Assembly (NCBI GenBank): GCA_965153355.1
Contig: OZ231127.1
Coordinates: 4,402,001 to 4,466,000, forward strand
DNA: 64,000 bases
From: Flaccisagitta enflata
Lineage: Eukaryota > Chaetognatha > Sagittoidea > Aphragmophora
Reading direction: 5' to 3'
Position numbers and translations under genes: made by a program. The notes under the pieces were generated by a model. That model made no database searches, was not told the origin of the DNA, and saw only the letters and a list, made by a program, of their open reading frames with translations. Of this stretch, positions 11,060-23,506 are shown in pieces (the stretch's first letter is position 1; every line of letters begins with the position of its first letter).

Positions 11060-11310
11060 GCTAGTTAGTTATCTTTGAGAGATTTTGGGGTCAGGTCTAT
11101 TAATATAGCTGTCCCTGGATTCTCTCATTGAATAGTTTTAGGTGTATCAAATACTAGGATTTCAGGTCTATTGAAATAACAGGTATAGGTCCTTGATAGT
11201 ATGTGTAGCTCAGTTAGATGGGGAGGTCCAGGGTTCAGGTCTATTAATATAGCTGATACTCTGGTTCTTCCTGTACATTCCAGTGGTCTATTAATATAGC
11301 ACTGGTTTGT
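11060..11310 (+). repeat. Interspersed GGTCTATTAATATAGC motif, x4
   Basis: Four copies at about 11094, 11165, 11240 and 11285, the second degenerate, spaced 45-75 bp apart just 3' of the reverse transcriptase. The core CTATTAATATAG is nearly palindromic. It may belong to the element's 3' region. Confidence 0.65.
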
Positions 11311-12335
11311 GTATATATGTACAGTATCCTAGTGTATATATTGGTTAGTTTTTTTTTTTTGTGTTTTATCTCTTGTTTAGTGTATGAAGGTTATGTGTGC
11401 TGTTTTCAGTCTCCTTTTTAACTTTGTCCATTTTTGTGGCACTTGTCCTTCCTTTATCTGATTGTCTCGGGTCCTGTGATGTTTGATTGTCTGCTGTCCC
11501 TCTCTGAGCTGCTTTGTTGGTTTCATCCTCTTCTTCTTACTCTTGTTATCTTCCTCTTCATCTTAGTTCAACTTTCTTCTGACTCTCATTCATTCTTGCT
11601 AAAACTCTTTTTTAACCTTTTTTATCTCCTACATTTCTACTATTTCTTTGGTGTCTAGGATGAGTGGGATGGGGCCTAACCACGCCTGGGTTAGGGGAAG
11701 ATAATGCCCTTCTTCCTCTTTTCCAGACAGTCCACAGCCTGTACCTGGACGCCTCTCTTTAACTTCTCTTTAACTTTTCTTTAACTTTTCTTTCTCTCTT
11801 TCAACTACCCCTCCTTTCTTACCTAAACCTAACATAAGCATAGAAGGGAGGAATGATAAGGGAGGAATAAGAAAGAAGGGGGAATAGGAGGCAAGGAAGG
11901 GAGGAATAGGAGGCAAGGGAGGAATGAAAATGGGTGAAAGGGAGTGGACTATTTGGGCGCTTTGCATGGCAAAAAGTTGGAATTTCTTACAGTCCCGCTT
12001 ACTAAAGACGGAGGGAGTAATTTCAAGGCCCTGACCGTTTTTTTTTTCTCAAAAAAATAGTCTATCTTCCGTTTTTTTAGCAGCCTTCTTTTATGTCCTT
12101 ATCATTATTTGCATAATACAGTGGGAGATACTGTCAGGCTTCAAGCTTCAGTTTGTTCGTAGCACCATGGACCTCCTCCTGTACACATTTAAGCCGTTCA
12201 TATGTGTAACACTGTAACAGACAACACCCACAACATTTTCATTTTTGGCTTGTTGATGATTTTTGTTAAATACGTGAGTTTATAAGGCAATGATTATTCT
12301 CTTCAGCAACGAAAAAGTATGGGGAAATTTGCTTC
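11311..12335. other. Non-coding, pyrimidine and GGAGGAAT-rich patches
   Basis: Contains T-rich DNA, CTTTAACTTTT triplication near 11757-11795 and an AGGGAGGAATAGGAGGCAA-like tandem (11845-11925). No convincing gene. Confidence 0.5.
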
Positions 12336-12700
12336 CCTATTGTACTCTATGGGAAACTTGAAGTGCTAAAAAAAACAAGGCCGGATACAAGGCTACCCCA
12401 GTGGCGTGCGGGTGGGCAGGAGCAGTGCTGGAGAAGGTCACCAGGGCATATGGGCAGGAGCCGTATGCTCAAAAAGCTCAAAAACGCCAAAAAAGTAGAC
12501 CGACCAACTGACTGACCGACCGACCAACGGACCGACATAGTGGGGTGTAGAGTCGCGTAGCACGCGACTAAAGATGGAAGACGAATGAATTTTGAGAAAA
12601 GGTAAATGGTTTTTCTCACTCTGTATCGGGTTAGCGAGACAAGAAGAAATTCCAATTTTTGCTATGCGATGCGCCCTAGTGGACTATGTATAAATTTCAG
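12336..12700 (-). repeat. Dispersed repeat R-A, split by HE-6
   Basis: Minus-strand sequence TTTTGAGAAAAGG...GACAAGAAGAAATTCC on one side and GCACTTCAAGTTTCCC on the other corresponds to continuous sequence in the 17208-17520 copy. The split lies at the T-run of CTTCCGTTTTTGTTTTGG. Confidence 0.6.
12376..12569 (-). mobile_element. Hairpin element HE-6
   Basis: Complete copy: AGTCGCGTGCTACGCGACT, CGGTCCGTTGGTCGGTC, two CTCCTGCCCA boxes, third arm GCACGCCACT (one mismatch to the 5' arm), end GTATCCGGCCTTG then T8. Inserted in an R-A repeat. Confidence 0.85.
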
Positions 12701-13920
<1,220 letters not shown>

Positions 13921-13924
13921 TTTT

Positions 13925-14527
13925 GGGCAGCGGCCCCGGAGGGGCCGATGACCTATGATTCCACATAGGGCAATTTTCTCCGGTTTCCGTTTTCCGTCCG
14001 TCCCCCCCCTCCCCCAAGCCTCAAATAAAGACTCTCAGACCCCAAATCAGGCCTTTTCAACTCCAAAGCAGACCTTTCTGACCCCAAATCAGGCTTCTCA
14101 GATCTCAAATCAGGCCTGCCAGACCCCAAAACAGGCGTTTCAGACCCCAAATCAGGCCTCCCAGACCCCAGATCAAGCTTCTCAGACCCCAAGTGAGGCC
14201 TCTCAGATCCAAATCAGGCCTCAGACTCCATGTCAGGCTTTTCAGACCCCAAATTAGACCCCTCAGACCCAAATAAGGCCTTTCAGACTCCAAATCAAGC
14301 CTCTCAGACCCCAAACCACGCCTCTCACACCCTAAATTAGACCTTTCAGAGCCAAAATCAGGCCTCTCAGCCCTCCAAACCAGCTTCTCACACCGGAGAA
14401 AATTGTCCTATGTGGAATCATAGGTCATCGGCCCCTCTGGGGCCGCTGCCCCTCTCATAATCTCATTCCCACGTACACTAACTTAGGGGCATCGGGTACC
14501 GCTGACCATGTAACGCTTTTGCGACTA
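13925..14527 (-). mobile_element. GC-ended minisatellite element, copy A
   Basis: Ends GGGCAGCGGCCCCGGAGGGG (left) and CCCCTCTGGGGCCGCTGCCC (right) begin ~58-bp inverted repeats that include CCTATGATTCCACATAGG and TTTTCTCCGG. They enclose about 17 units of TCAGACCCCAAATCAGGCCT (14030-14390). Beyond the right arm is a tail GCATCGGGTACCGCTGACC...AGCGCTTTT-like ending TTTTGCGACTA. No transposase. Confidence 0.8.
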
Positions 14528-15415
<888 letters not shown>

Positions 15416-15574
15416 GTTCCTTTTTTTCCCTTCGTCGGCGTCAATGAGGCGGCGGCGCTGTGATCAGCGGCGCGGCTTCGAAGCGTCGCTGCGGCGATGA
15501 CCGGCAAACGATTTCCCGTCTTTTGTTGTTTTGATGTTTCTTACGACTTCCAAAGGTCCTTCGAACGAACCAGG

Positions 15575-15577
<3 letters not shown>

Positions 15578-15634
<57 letters not shown>
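15578..15634. repeat. (GA)28
   Basis: Pure GA run on + strand. The 160 bp before it are CpG-rich with no recognised gene. Confidence 0.95.
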
Positions 15635-15636
<2 letters not shown>

Positions 15637-15849
15637 TAAGATACCGAACACGGTGAAAGTAAGAAGTGCAGATGGAAAGATTCTTGGTTGTCTCAATGCT
15701 CTCATGGGTGTCAACATTGCGTTGCATTTTCAGCAATTACTTATTGAGAGGAGTCTGTCAATTTTTAGTCATGTTGAAATGGTTAAGTTTCTGGTGCCGC
15801 GCTGAGTTCAACACGTTCAACGTGTTTCCATTTACGTCCATCTCCTCGC

Positions 15850-16105
15850 CCTATCGTTTTTCTTCTTGCCCCATTTTCCTTCTCTTTGTCCTGATGTCCC
15901 ACTTCCTTGCCCAATCGTCCTCTTCACACCTCCTTGCCCCATCATTGCCCCAATGCCCCATCTTCCTGCTCCTCGCCCCAATGCCCCATCTTCCTCCTCC
16001 TTGCCCCAATGTCCCACCTTCCTCCTCCTTGCCCCAATGTCCCATCTTCCTGCTCCTTGCCCCAATGTCCCATCTTCCTGCTCCTTGCCCCAATGTCCTC
16101 GTATT
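15850..16105. repeat. 28-bp minisatellite
   Basis: About six units of CCCCAATGTCCCATCTTCCT plus GCTCCTTG; the unit drifts leftward. Open frames across it are repeat artefacts. Confidence 0.85.
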
Positions 16106-16213
16106 CCTCCTGTTTTTGTGAAAGGAAACAAGTCGCGCTGGCGAAAGAAAAGGATTAAAGGTGGACGGGGAAATATTAATTACCTCCAATGTTCTTTTTT
16201 TTCCCTTTCTGTC

Positions 16214-16216
<3 letters not shown>

Positions 16217-16309
<93 letters not shown>

Positions 16310-16347
16310 TTCATACTAAGACACACTCACACACTCTCTCTCACCCA

Positions 16348-16398
<51 letters not shown>
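16217..16398. repeat. (CT)45 then (AC)25
   Basis: CT 16217-16306 and AC 16349-16398 separated by a mixed 40-bp stretch. Confidence 0.95.
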
Positions 16399-16400
<2 letters not shown>

Positions 16401-17108
16401 ATCTAATTCATCCATATCTCCCTCTTGTCGGCCCTTATCTGTATCTCGACATTATCCGCGTCTATGCTAATGAGATTGAGATATATCTCATAATTCTCTA
16501 TTGTGCCTTTATGTTTCCAGTTTTCTCAATTTATGACAGCTCGGGATAACCGATGATGACGACGATCTCGGGGATAAAACCGCGATGTATATGAATCATG
16601 AATGAAGGGGCGAGCTACTGCACATTACCTCCATCGTATCCACCCATCTACGCACTGAGTAGGTCCCATTGCTCCTACGTTCGCCCCTTTTCCGCTCACT
16701 TTTGTTTACCGTCCTCAGCCGACCCCTTCCTCACCTTCAGCTGAAGTTTAAAACTCAGTATTTTCAATCAAACTCTCCTTGAGTAGTATAGATATAGATA
16801 TAGTATAGATATCCTCACTGCATACAGATACACCATATCCCTACTTACCTACTTTCAACACTCTTCATTTCTCTTCATCGTCTCCTCGTCTGGTAGGCAT
16901 GGATTGTGGCGCGATAATCCTTTGGTCAGGTAAAATGCTTTCGTCGCCGCCGTCGCCACCGCCATCATCGCCGTCGTCGTCATCGTTTTCGTCGCCACCG
17001 TCTCCACCGTCGCCACCGGTCCGATCCGTCTTGCGCGGAGCTTGGTCATCCCTCGGACTTTACCTCAGACTACCGAGCTCTTCATTATTGCTTCAATACG
17101 TCTAGCGT

Positions 17109-17110
<2 letters not shown>
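16399..17110. other. Non-coding DNA with GCC/GTC triplet tract
   Basis: Mostly unique sequence. At 16940-17020 a CGCCGTCGCCACCGCC-type triplet tract occurs. No supported gene. Confidence 0.45.

Positions 17111-17166
<56 letters not shown>
17111..17166. repeat. (GA)28
   Basis: Pure GA run next to repeat R-A copy 2. Confidence 0.95.
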
Positions 17167-17168
<2 letters not shown>

Positions 17169-17207
17169 TAGATTGACGTAGAGAGATGATGATGATTTGA
17201 TCATGAT

Positions 17208-17520
17208 GATTGGGTGACATAGCAAAAGTTGGGAGTATCCCTTCACCTTACTTAGGTAACGTGGAGGAGCAAAAATCATGAAGATGATTATTTTCCTTTT
17301 TTTAAAATTCCTTCATCTTCCGTTTTTGTTTTGGCCTTAAAGTTTCCACTGATTTCCCAGAATTCAGCAAAATCTTGTGTAGTTTTGTTACAAAAAGGAG
17401 AATTATTTATTTTAAAAAATCATGATGTATGAAAATAAACTAAAATATCAGAACATAAATTATGGAAGAGCAAATGAAAAAGCAGAATTGCAATTCTATG
17501 AAGAGTAGAGAATTATGAAA
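17208..17520 (+). repeat. Dispersed repeat R-A, copy 2
   Basis: Reference copy of R-A: CATAGCAAAAGTTGGGAGTA, TTCCTTCATCTTCCG, TTTTTGTTTTGGCC and CAGAACATAAATTATGG. Non-coding. Confidence 0.7.
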
Positions 17521-18345
17521 GCTGCCGAGCAATACCCGAGCAATACCTGCGCAATACCCAAGCAATGCCCAAGCAATACCCGAGCAATACCCGAGCAATA
17601 CCCAAATACCCAAGCAATACTGGAGCATACCCAAGCATACTCAAGAGATACCAAAGCAATACCCAAGTAATACCCGGGCATACCCAAGCAATACCCAAGA
17701 AATACCCTAGCAATACCCGAGCAATACCCCATCAATACCCAAATATCCGAGCAATACCCGAGCATACGCAAGCATACCTAAGTATACCCCGGGTTTTAAT
17801 CTCACCTGAGATTATGTGGTGTACAGGTTCATTTGATGCGAAAATCAAAATTTTTTTACCGTGCTCTCTGTTTTTCTCCCGGGCTCCTTGAAATCATGAG
17901 GAGAGAGCCCGTCAAAAGAAAATACTAGAAAAAGGTCTGGAAATCCAGATATTACATCCTCAAATTAGGTGTTGTTTATACTTTATAAACACCAAATAAA
18001 CGCCGTTTATAAACAATGCTATACGACTCACCACGTAATCTGAGGTGGGATTAAAACCCAGGGTATACTCGGGTATGCAAGGGTATTCTAGGGTCTTGCT
18101 TGGGTGTTTGGGTGTTGCTTGAGTATTGCTTAGATACTACAAGGGTGTTGCTTAGGTGTGCTAGACTATGCTCTTGAATTACTCTGGTATTGCTTTGGTA
18201 TTCTTGTTGTGCTGGAATGCTGAGATTGGAGTGCTCGGGTATTTGGGTATGCTCGGGTATTGCTTGGGTGTGCCTGGGTGTGTGGAATTGCTGGGTATAT
18301 TGCTAGGTATTTCTTGGAGGTATGCTCGGGTATTGCTCGGGTATT
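17513..18345. repeat. Palindrome built from a 10-11-bp array
   Basis: Left arm 17513-17790 is CCCGAGCAATA/CCCAAGCATA units. Right arm 18060-18345 is the same array in reverse (GGGTATTGCTTGGG). At the inner edges GGTTTTAATCTCACCTGAGA and TCTGAGGTGGGATTAAAACC continue the pairing. The 270-bp centre includes GTTTATAAACACC. Confidence 0.85.
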
Positions 18346-18619
18346 AATCTCACATTTTTCTACTAGAGATTACCAGGTGCGACTGTTTGTAAACATTAAA
18401 AACGCATGTCAAATAAACAAATATTGTTTAAATGGCAGTAAAAAACGCTGTTTATAAACAACTTCATGTCACTGTTTATGAACGAATGAAAAAAAAATTG
18501 TTTGACCTGATCAGTACAAAATGAAAATGTCCACACTAGAAAATTTTCTATTAGAAAATTAAAAATTTTGAAGGTTGCTACTAATTATTTTGACCCCAAA
18601 AATTGTTAAAAAGAGCCCA

Positions 18620-19880
18620 TAATTGATCGTCTATAAACACAAAAATATTGATGTTTATAAACAACAAAATTAGGTGTTTATAAACGCTGAATAATTTATG
18701 TTCACAAACACCAAAAAATATTAAAAAGTTGTTTATTTCCCCCTTAGACCCCCTATAACCACAAAAATTGCAATGGATAATGTACAAAGGACTTTTATAT
18801 TTCTCCTCTCGCTCCTCTTCCTCATCCTCCTCCTCATTCATCGTTTGTTTACTTGCAATTTCTTTTGTAATGTTTATTTGCTCAAATTCCTTTCTAAATA
18901 AACAAGGTGTTTATTTGGCACTATAAATTTGTTTTCATAAACATTTACACTCCTTTAGAAATTTTTGTGTTTATAAACACCAAAAAAATGAATCTCATAA
19001 ACGAATTTGTTTATTTGGTACCATAAATTTGATCTCATAAACAGATTTTTATATTTCTCTCCTCCTCCTCCTCCTCATCCGAAATTTTTTATTTGCTCCA
19101 AATTTCCTTTCCAAATAAACAAAAAATCGTTTATTTGGCACCATGAATTTGTTTTCTTAAACGTTTACACTCCTTTAGAAGTTTTTGTGTTTATAAACAC
19201 CAAAAATATGAATCTCATAAACAAATTTGTTTATTTAATTGGTACCATAAATATGATCTCATAAACAGATTTTTATATTTATATCTTCCTCCCTCCTCCT
19301 CCTCCTCCTCCTCCTCCTCATCCAAAATTGTTTATTTGCTCCCAATTTGCTTTCTAAATAAACATTAATCGTTTATTTGGCACCATGAATTTGTTTTCAA
19401 TTTTTGATACTAAATAAACAATTTTCTGTTAATTTGGAAAAGAATAAACAATTTTGGATGAGGAGGAGAAGGAGGAGGAGGAGAATAAAAAAATTCTTTA
19501 ATGGTACTACATAAACAAATTTATTTATGAAATTCATACTTTTTGTGTTTATAAACCCAAAAATTTCTAAAGGAGTGTTAACATTTATGATAACAAATTC
19601 ATGGTACTAAATAAACGATTTTCTGTTTATTTGGAAAAGAAATTGGGAGCAAGTAAACAATTTTGGATGAGGTAGAGAAGGAGGAGGAGGAGGAAAAAAA
19701 AACTCGCAAGTACTTTCCCATTGCAATTTTTGAAAAACAAAAGAAATAAGAGCAAATTAACAGTTTTTGTTAATTCTTTTGGTGTTTATAAACACAATAT
19801 ATTTAGCATTTACAAACACTTAATTTTTGTTGTTTATAAACATCAATATTTTTGTGTTTATAAACAATAGATAGCATGTT
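18620..19880. repeat. Inner palindrome rich in GTTTATAAAC
   Basis: Left half has ~220-bp tandem units (near 18780, 18990 and 19215) each with CTCCTCCTCCTC, TTTGCTCC, GTTTATTTGGCACCATGAAT and GTGTTTATAAACACC. Right half (19430-19880) repeats them inverted. The outer parts (ATATTGATGTTTATAAACAAC and its inverse) also pair. Confidence 0.85.
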
Positions 19881-20590
19881 AACCCCTACACGGGTGCGGG
19901 CTACCTGTACCTGGACGGAATTTACTATTTTTATGTTTTTATAATGTAAAACAAAACAGTAGCAAACTTTTTGACCAATTTTGGATACCGCGAGTTCAAG
20001 CTGTTTATCTGCTCTCAAAGGTGGTTTTGGTGAAAATGTTGAAATTTGGTCACTTTGGGCTCAAAATCGGGCCACTTTGGTTTTGAAATTTGTTAAAATC
20101 TGTGAGATTATGAACTAGAGGCTCAAGAGCTAACCAGTAGTGCAATCCGCATGTTGCTCTCGTTTTTTGTTAAGATTTGAGAGCTTTTCAAAGATGGAAG
20201 GTATGAGGATTTTAACCAGATGAATTTGGTGGTCAATTTTGACATTTTTACAATTTTTGATATATCTCCACTTTGGATGGACAAATTTGGATGAAATTGA
20301 GTGACCAAATTGAAGAGGTTTTTTTTGATGCTCTTCAAATTTGATAAAATTTTTGATACGATACTGACCTCAAAATTTTGGAAGACTCTAGAAGCAGGTG
20401 CTAAAGGAATTTTTCTACATTTTGGCTACTTAAGGTCAAATAATTTGGGCACTTCCGAGATAGAAAATGACAAAAAATCAGTGGGCAAATTAAACTTCTG
20501 TTAAAGATCTAACCAATGGTGCAATCGGCATATCACTAGGTTAAAGCATATAGATTTGGCAAAGCTAAAATGACATTTTTGGTAATTTTG
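19881..20590 (+). repeat. ~800-bp repeat unit U, copy 1
   Basis: Begins near CGGGCTACCTGTACCTGGA and ends near AAGCATATAGATTTGGCAAA. It contains GGTGCAATCGGCAT and CTAGAAGCAGGTGCTAAAGG. Non-coding. It is the empty-site reference for HE-7 and for element B. Confidence 0.8.
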
Positions 20591-20732
20591 GTCATTTTGG
20601 GCTCAAAATCAGGCCACTTCCATTTATAAATTTGACCCAAAATCTGTGAGATTATGAAACCAGAGCTTCAGAGCTAACCAGTGGTGCAATCCGCATGTTG
20701 CTATCGTTTTTTGTTAAGATTTGAGAGTTTTT

Positions 20733-20874
20733 AGTTGCGGACACGCAACTCTATAGAAGGCTTTGTCCGTCAAGTGGTCGGTCGGTCGGTCGGTGAGCAC
20801 GAGTCGAAGAAGTGTGAAACGCGCATTTCTGCTCCTGCACCCGCCCGTCCGCAACTGTGCTCCGTGTATCATTG
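20733..20874 (+). mobile_element. Hairpin element HE-7 with empty site
   Basis: Only 142 bp: AGTTGCGGACACGCAACTCT, GGCTTTGTCCGTC, CGGTCGGTCGGTCGG, CGCATTTCTGCTCCTGC, third arm GTCCGCAACT, end ATTG then TT. Unit U copy 1 has GAGAGCTTTTCAAAGATGG where this has GAGAGTTTTT-[HE]-TTCAAAGATGG. This fixes both ends and implies a TT target at most duplicated by 2 bp. Confidence 0.9.
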
Positions 20875-21093
20875 TTCAAAGATGGAAGGGTATGAGGGTT
20901 TTATTACCAGATGAATTTGGTGGTCAATTTTGACATTTTTTACAATTTTTGACGTATCTCTGCTTTGAATGGACGAATTTGGATGAAAATGGTGACCAAA
21001 TTGAAGAGTTTTTGATGCTCTAACTGAATATGGTAAAATTTTAGATCGATATGACCCTCAAAATTGTTTGGAGACTCTAGAAGCAGGTGCTAA

Positions 21094-22263
21094 TGGTCGC
21101 AAAAGCGTTACATGGTCAGTAGCTTGTACCAAAATGACAATAGACAATAAAATCAGAATTCTACAAGTAGTTCTTGTTGTGGGGCTGTCTTGGGCTTCTA
21201 ATGACATCAATTGCAGTTTTAAAATTTTGCATCTTGCTGGCCGCGCCTTACCTTGAAATTTCCTTTTGCCTATAGGAAACCAAAAAAATTCAAGTTACTA
21301 AAATCTCATTTTTGACTGCATATTTGAAATCTGCATGAAAAACTGATAATTGAAAGTGCTTTTCTTTTTTCAAAATTCCATCGGGATCATAGTCAAAATT
21401 TATCTTGAAGATAAGAAAAAAAGGTAAGTTTGGCAATTTCACATATAAATAGAAGAGAAAGGTAAGTGTTGCGAACTTTGACGCTCATTTTAAGCACTTT
21501 CTAGTTGGAATTTTGAAATAAGGAAAGATCTTTCAATAAACAGTTTTTTCTGGAGATTTCAAATCTGCAGTCAAAACATTCATTTAAGCATTTTGAAATT
21601 TTTGGTTCCCCATAGAGGTAGGTTTTACCAAAGGTAAGACGCGGAAAGCTTAGTGAAGGATTTGAGTGGCAAAACTGATCTTAACAGGAGGCCAAGACAG
21701 CCCCACAGCATAAAGTGCATGTGGGTTACCCAATTTATCACTTTTCGTCATTTGGGTACAAGCTAATGGTCAGTGGTACCCGATGCCCCTTTGTTGGTTT
21801 ATGTTGGCATTAGATGATAAGTGGGGCAGCGGCCCCCACGGGGCCGATGCATTGCGATAACCTATGATTCCATGCTGGACAATTGCAGGGTCTTTAAGAC
21901 CTGATTTTGGGTCCAAGGAGCCTGAGTTGAGGTCTGAGTTGCCTGATTTGAGGTCTAAGATGCCTGATCTGAGAGGTTTGAGAAGCTGGTGTTGGGGCTT
22001 AGAGCCTGAAATTTCCAGTCTGATTCAGAGCTCAAGGCCTGATTATGGGCTAGGAAGGCCTGATTTGAGGTCTGGAAGGCCTGATAAGGGGTCCAAAAGG
22101 CCTGATTTGAGTCGGCTTGGCCCTGATTTAGGATCTGATAGGCCTGATTTAGGGTCTGAAAGGCTTAATTTAAGGCCCAGGAGGCCATGTTTTAGGCATG
22201 GGGGGACAGACGAATGGATGGACGGACGGAAACAAAAAAATTTGCCCTCCGGGGCCGCTGCCC
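21094..22263 (+). mobile_element. GC-ended minisatellite element, copy B
   Basis: Starts TGGTCGCAAAAGCG after GGTGCTAA and ends GGGGCCGCTGCCC before AAAAAGTGA. The empty unit-U copy reads GCAGGTGCTAAAAAGTGA, so the ends are well defined. It carries GGGGCAGCGGCCCC at 21833 and a ~21-bp GGCCTGATTTGAGGTC minisatellite (21900-22200). A hAT-like foldback is nested near its 5' end. Confidence 0.85.
21120..21765. mobile_element. hAT-like foldback element, copy 1
   Basis: 646 bp with TAGCTTGTACC / GGGTACAAGCTA ends, long inverted arms (GGGGCTGTCTTGGGCTTC with its inverse) and a perfect 8-bp target duplication ATGGTCAG (21112-21119 and 21766-21773). An 8-bp duplication is characteristic of hAT elements. 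No transposase. Confidence 0.9.
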
Positions 22264-22459
22264 AAAAAGTGAATTTTTTCGCCCTTTTGGCTACTTTGGT
22301 TAAATAATTTGGGCACTTCCAAGATAAAAAATGTCACTGGCATTAAATAATTTGGGCACTTCCAAGATAAAAAATGTCACTGGCACTTTTTAAAAGAAAT
22401 ATAGCAATAGGAAGCAGCAAAAAATTATCTTATAATGCTGTGTTCTTCAATTAATTTTT

Positions 22460-22496
22460 AGTCGCATGCACAAGACATTATAACCCGCTTTATCCA
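22460..22496 (+). mobile_element. HE 5' fragment (HE-8)
   Basis: TTTTTAGTCGCATGCACAAG then TATAACCCGCTTTATCC; only the start of an HE remains. Confidence 0.55.
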
Positions 22497-22499
22497 AAA

Positions 22500-23250
22500 T
22501 GACCAAAAAATGTCATCTTATCATACCCACTGATCTTTGAAGCTTTGCCAAATCTATATGCTTTAACCTATTGACATGCCGATTGCACACGGTTGGTTAG
22601 GTGTAGACAGTAGTTTAATTTGCCCACTGATTTTTTGTCATCTTCTATCTTGGAAGTGCCCAAATTATCTGACCAAAGCCAAAATGGCGAAAAAATCACT
22701 TTTTAGCACCTGCTTCTAGAGTCTCCCAAAAATTTTGAGGGTCATATTGATCAAAAATTTTACCAGATTCAGTTAGAGCATCAAAAACTCTTCAATTTGG
22801 TCACCAATTTTGTCCAAATTTGTCCATCAAAAGCGGAGATATATCAAAAATTGTAAAAAATGTCAAAATTGACCATAAATTCATCTAGTTCAAAAATACC
22901 CTCATACCCTTCCATCTTTGAAAAGCTCTCAAATCTTAACAAAAAACGATAGCAACATGCGGATTGCACCACTGGTTAGCTCTTGAGCTCTAGTTTCATA
23001 ATCTCATAGATTTTGGGTCAAATTTCAAAACCAAAGTGGCCCGATTTTGAGCCAAAAGTGACCAAATTTCAACATTTTCACCACAACCACCTTGGAGTGG
23101 TGATAAATAAATGGAACTTGCGGTATCCAAAATTGGTTAAAAAGTTTGCCACTGTTTTGTTTTACGTTAAAAAAACATAAAAATAGTAAATTCCATCCAG
23201 GTACAGGTAGCCCGCACCTGTGAAGGGGTAAACATACTATCTAATAAACA
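22500..23250 (-). repeat. Repeat unit U, inverted copy 3
   Basis: Reverse complement of 19881-20590 over nearly its whole length, from GCCAAATCTATATGCTTT to TCCAGGTACAGGTAGCCCG. It lacks the HE and element B insertions and so serves as a second empty-site reference. Confidence 0.85.
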
Positions 23251-23506
23251 ATCAATTGTGGGCTCATTTTAACGATTTTTGGAGCTAAAAAAAAAATGGT
23301 AGCAACCTTCAAATCTTTAAATTGTTTAATAGAACATTTTCTAGCTTGGGCTTTTTTAGTTTGTACTGATCAGGTCAAACAATTTCTTTTTCTCCTCTGT
23401 TTATAAATGGTAATATAGAGTCGTTTATAAACACCGTTTTTAAATTAACATATAAAAAATTTTTTTTTATTTTATATGCATCTTTTGATATTTATAAACA
23501 GTTGCA

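Larger units (their letters stand above)
20591..22400 (+). repeat. Repeat unit U, copy 2, with three insertions
   Basis: Partial second copy of U, interrupted by HE-7 at 20733 and by GC-ended element B at 21094, which itself holds a hAT-like foldback at 21120. It resumes at 22264 (AAGTGAATTTTTTCGCC) and ends in a short duplicated AATTTGGGCACTTCCAAGAT. Confidence 0.8.
18490..23400. repeat. Outer inverted repeat, 17-24 kb region
   Basis: The edge TTTGACCTGATCAGTAC...GAAGGTTGCTAC (18500-18580) returns inverted as GTAGCAACCTTC...GTACTGATCAGGTCAAA (23305-23385). Inside lie an inner palindrome, two direct copies and one inverted copy of an ~800-bp unit, and later insertions. Confidence 0.8.

Noticed and set aside
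11195-11260. A tRNA-like TGTAGCTCAGTTAGATGG followed by GGTTCAGGTCT, possible pol III boxes.
   Set aside because: Box spacing and sequence are off, no cloverleaf can be drawn, and GGTTCAGG belongs to the repeated GGTCTATTAATATAGC context.
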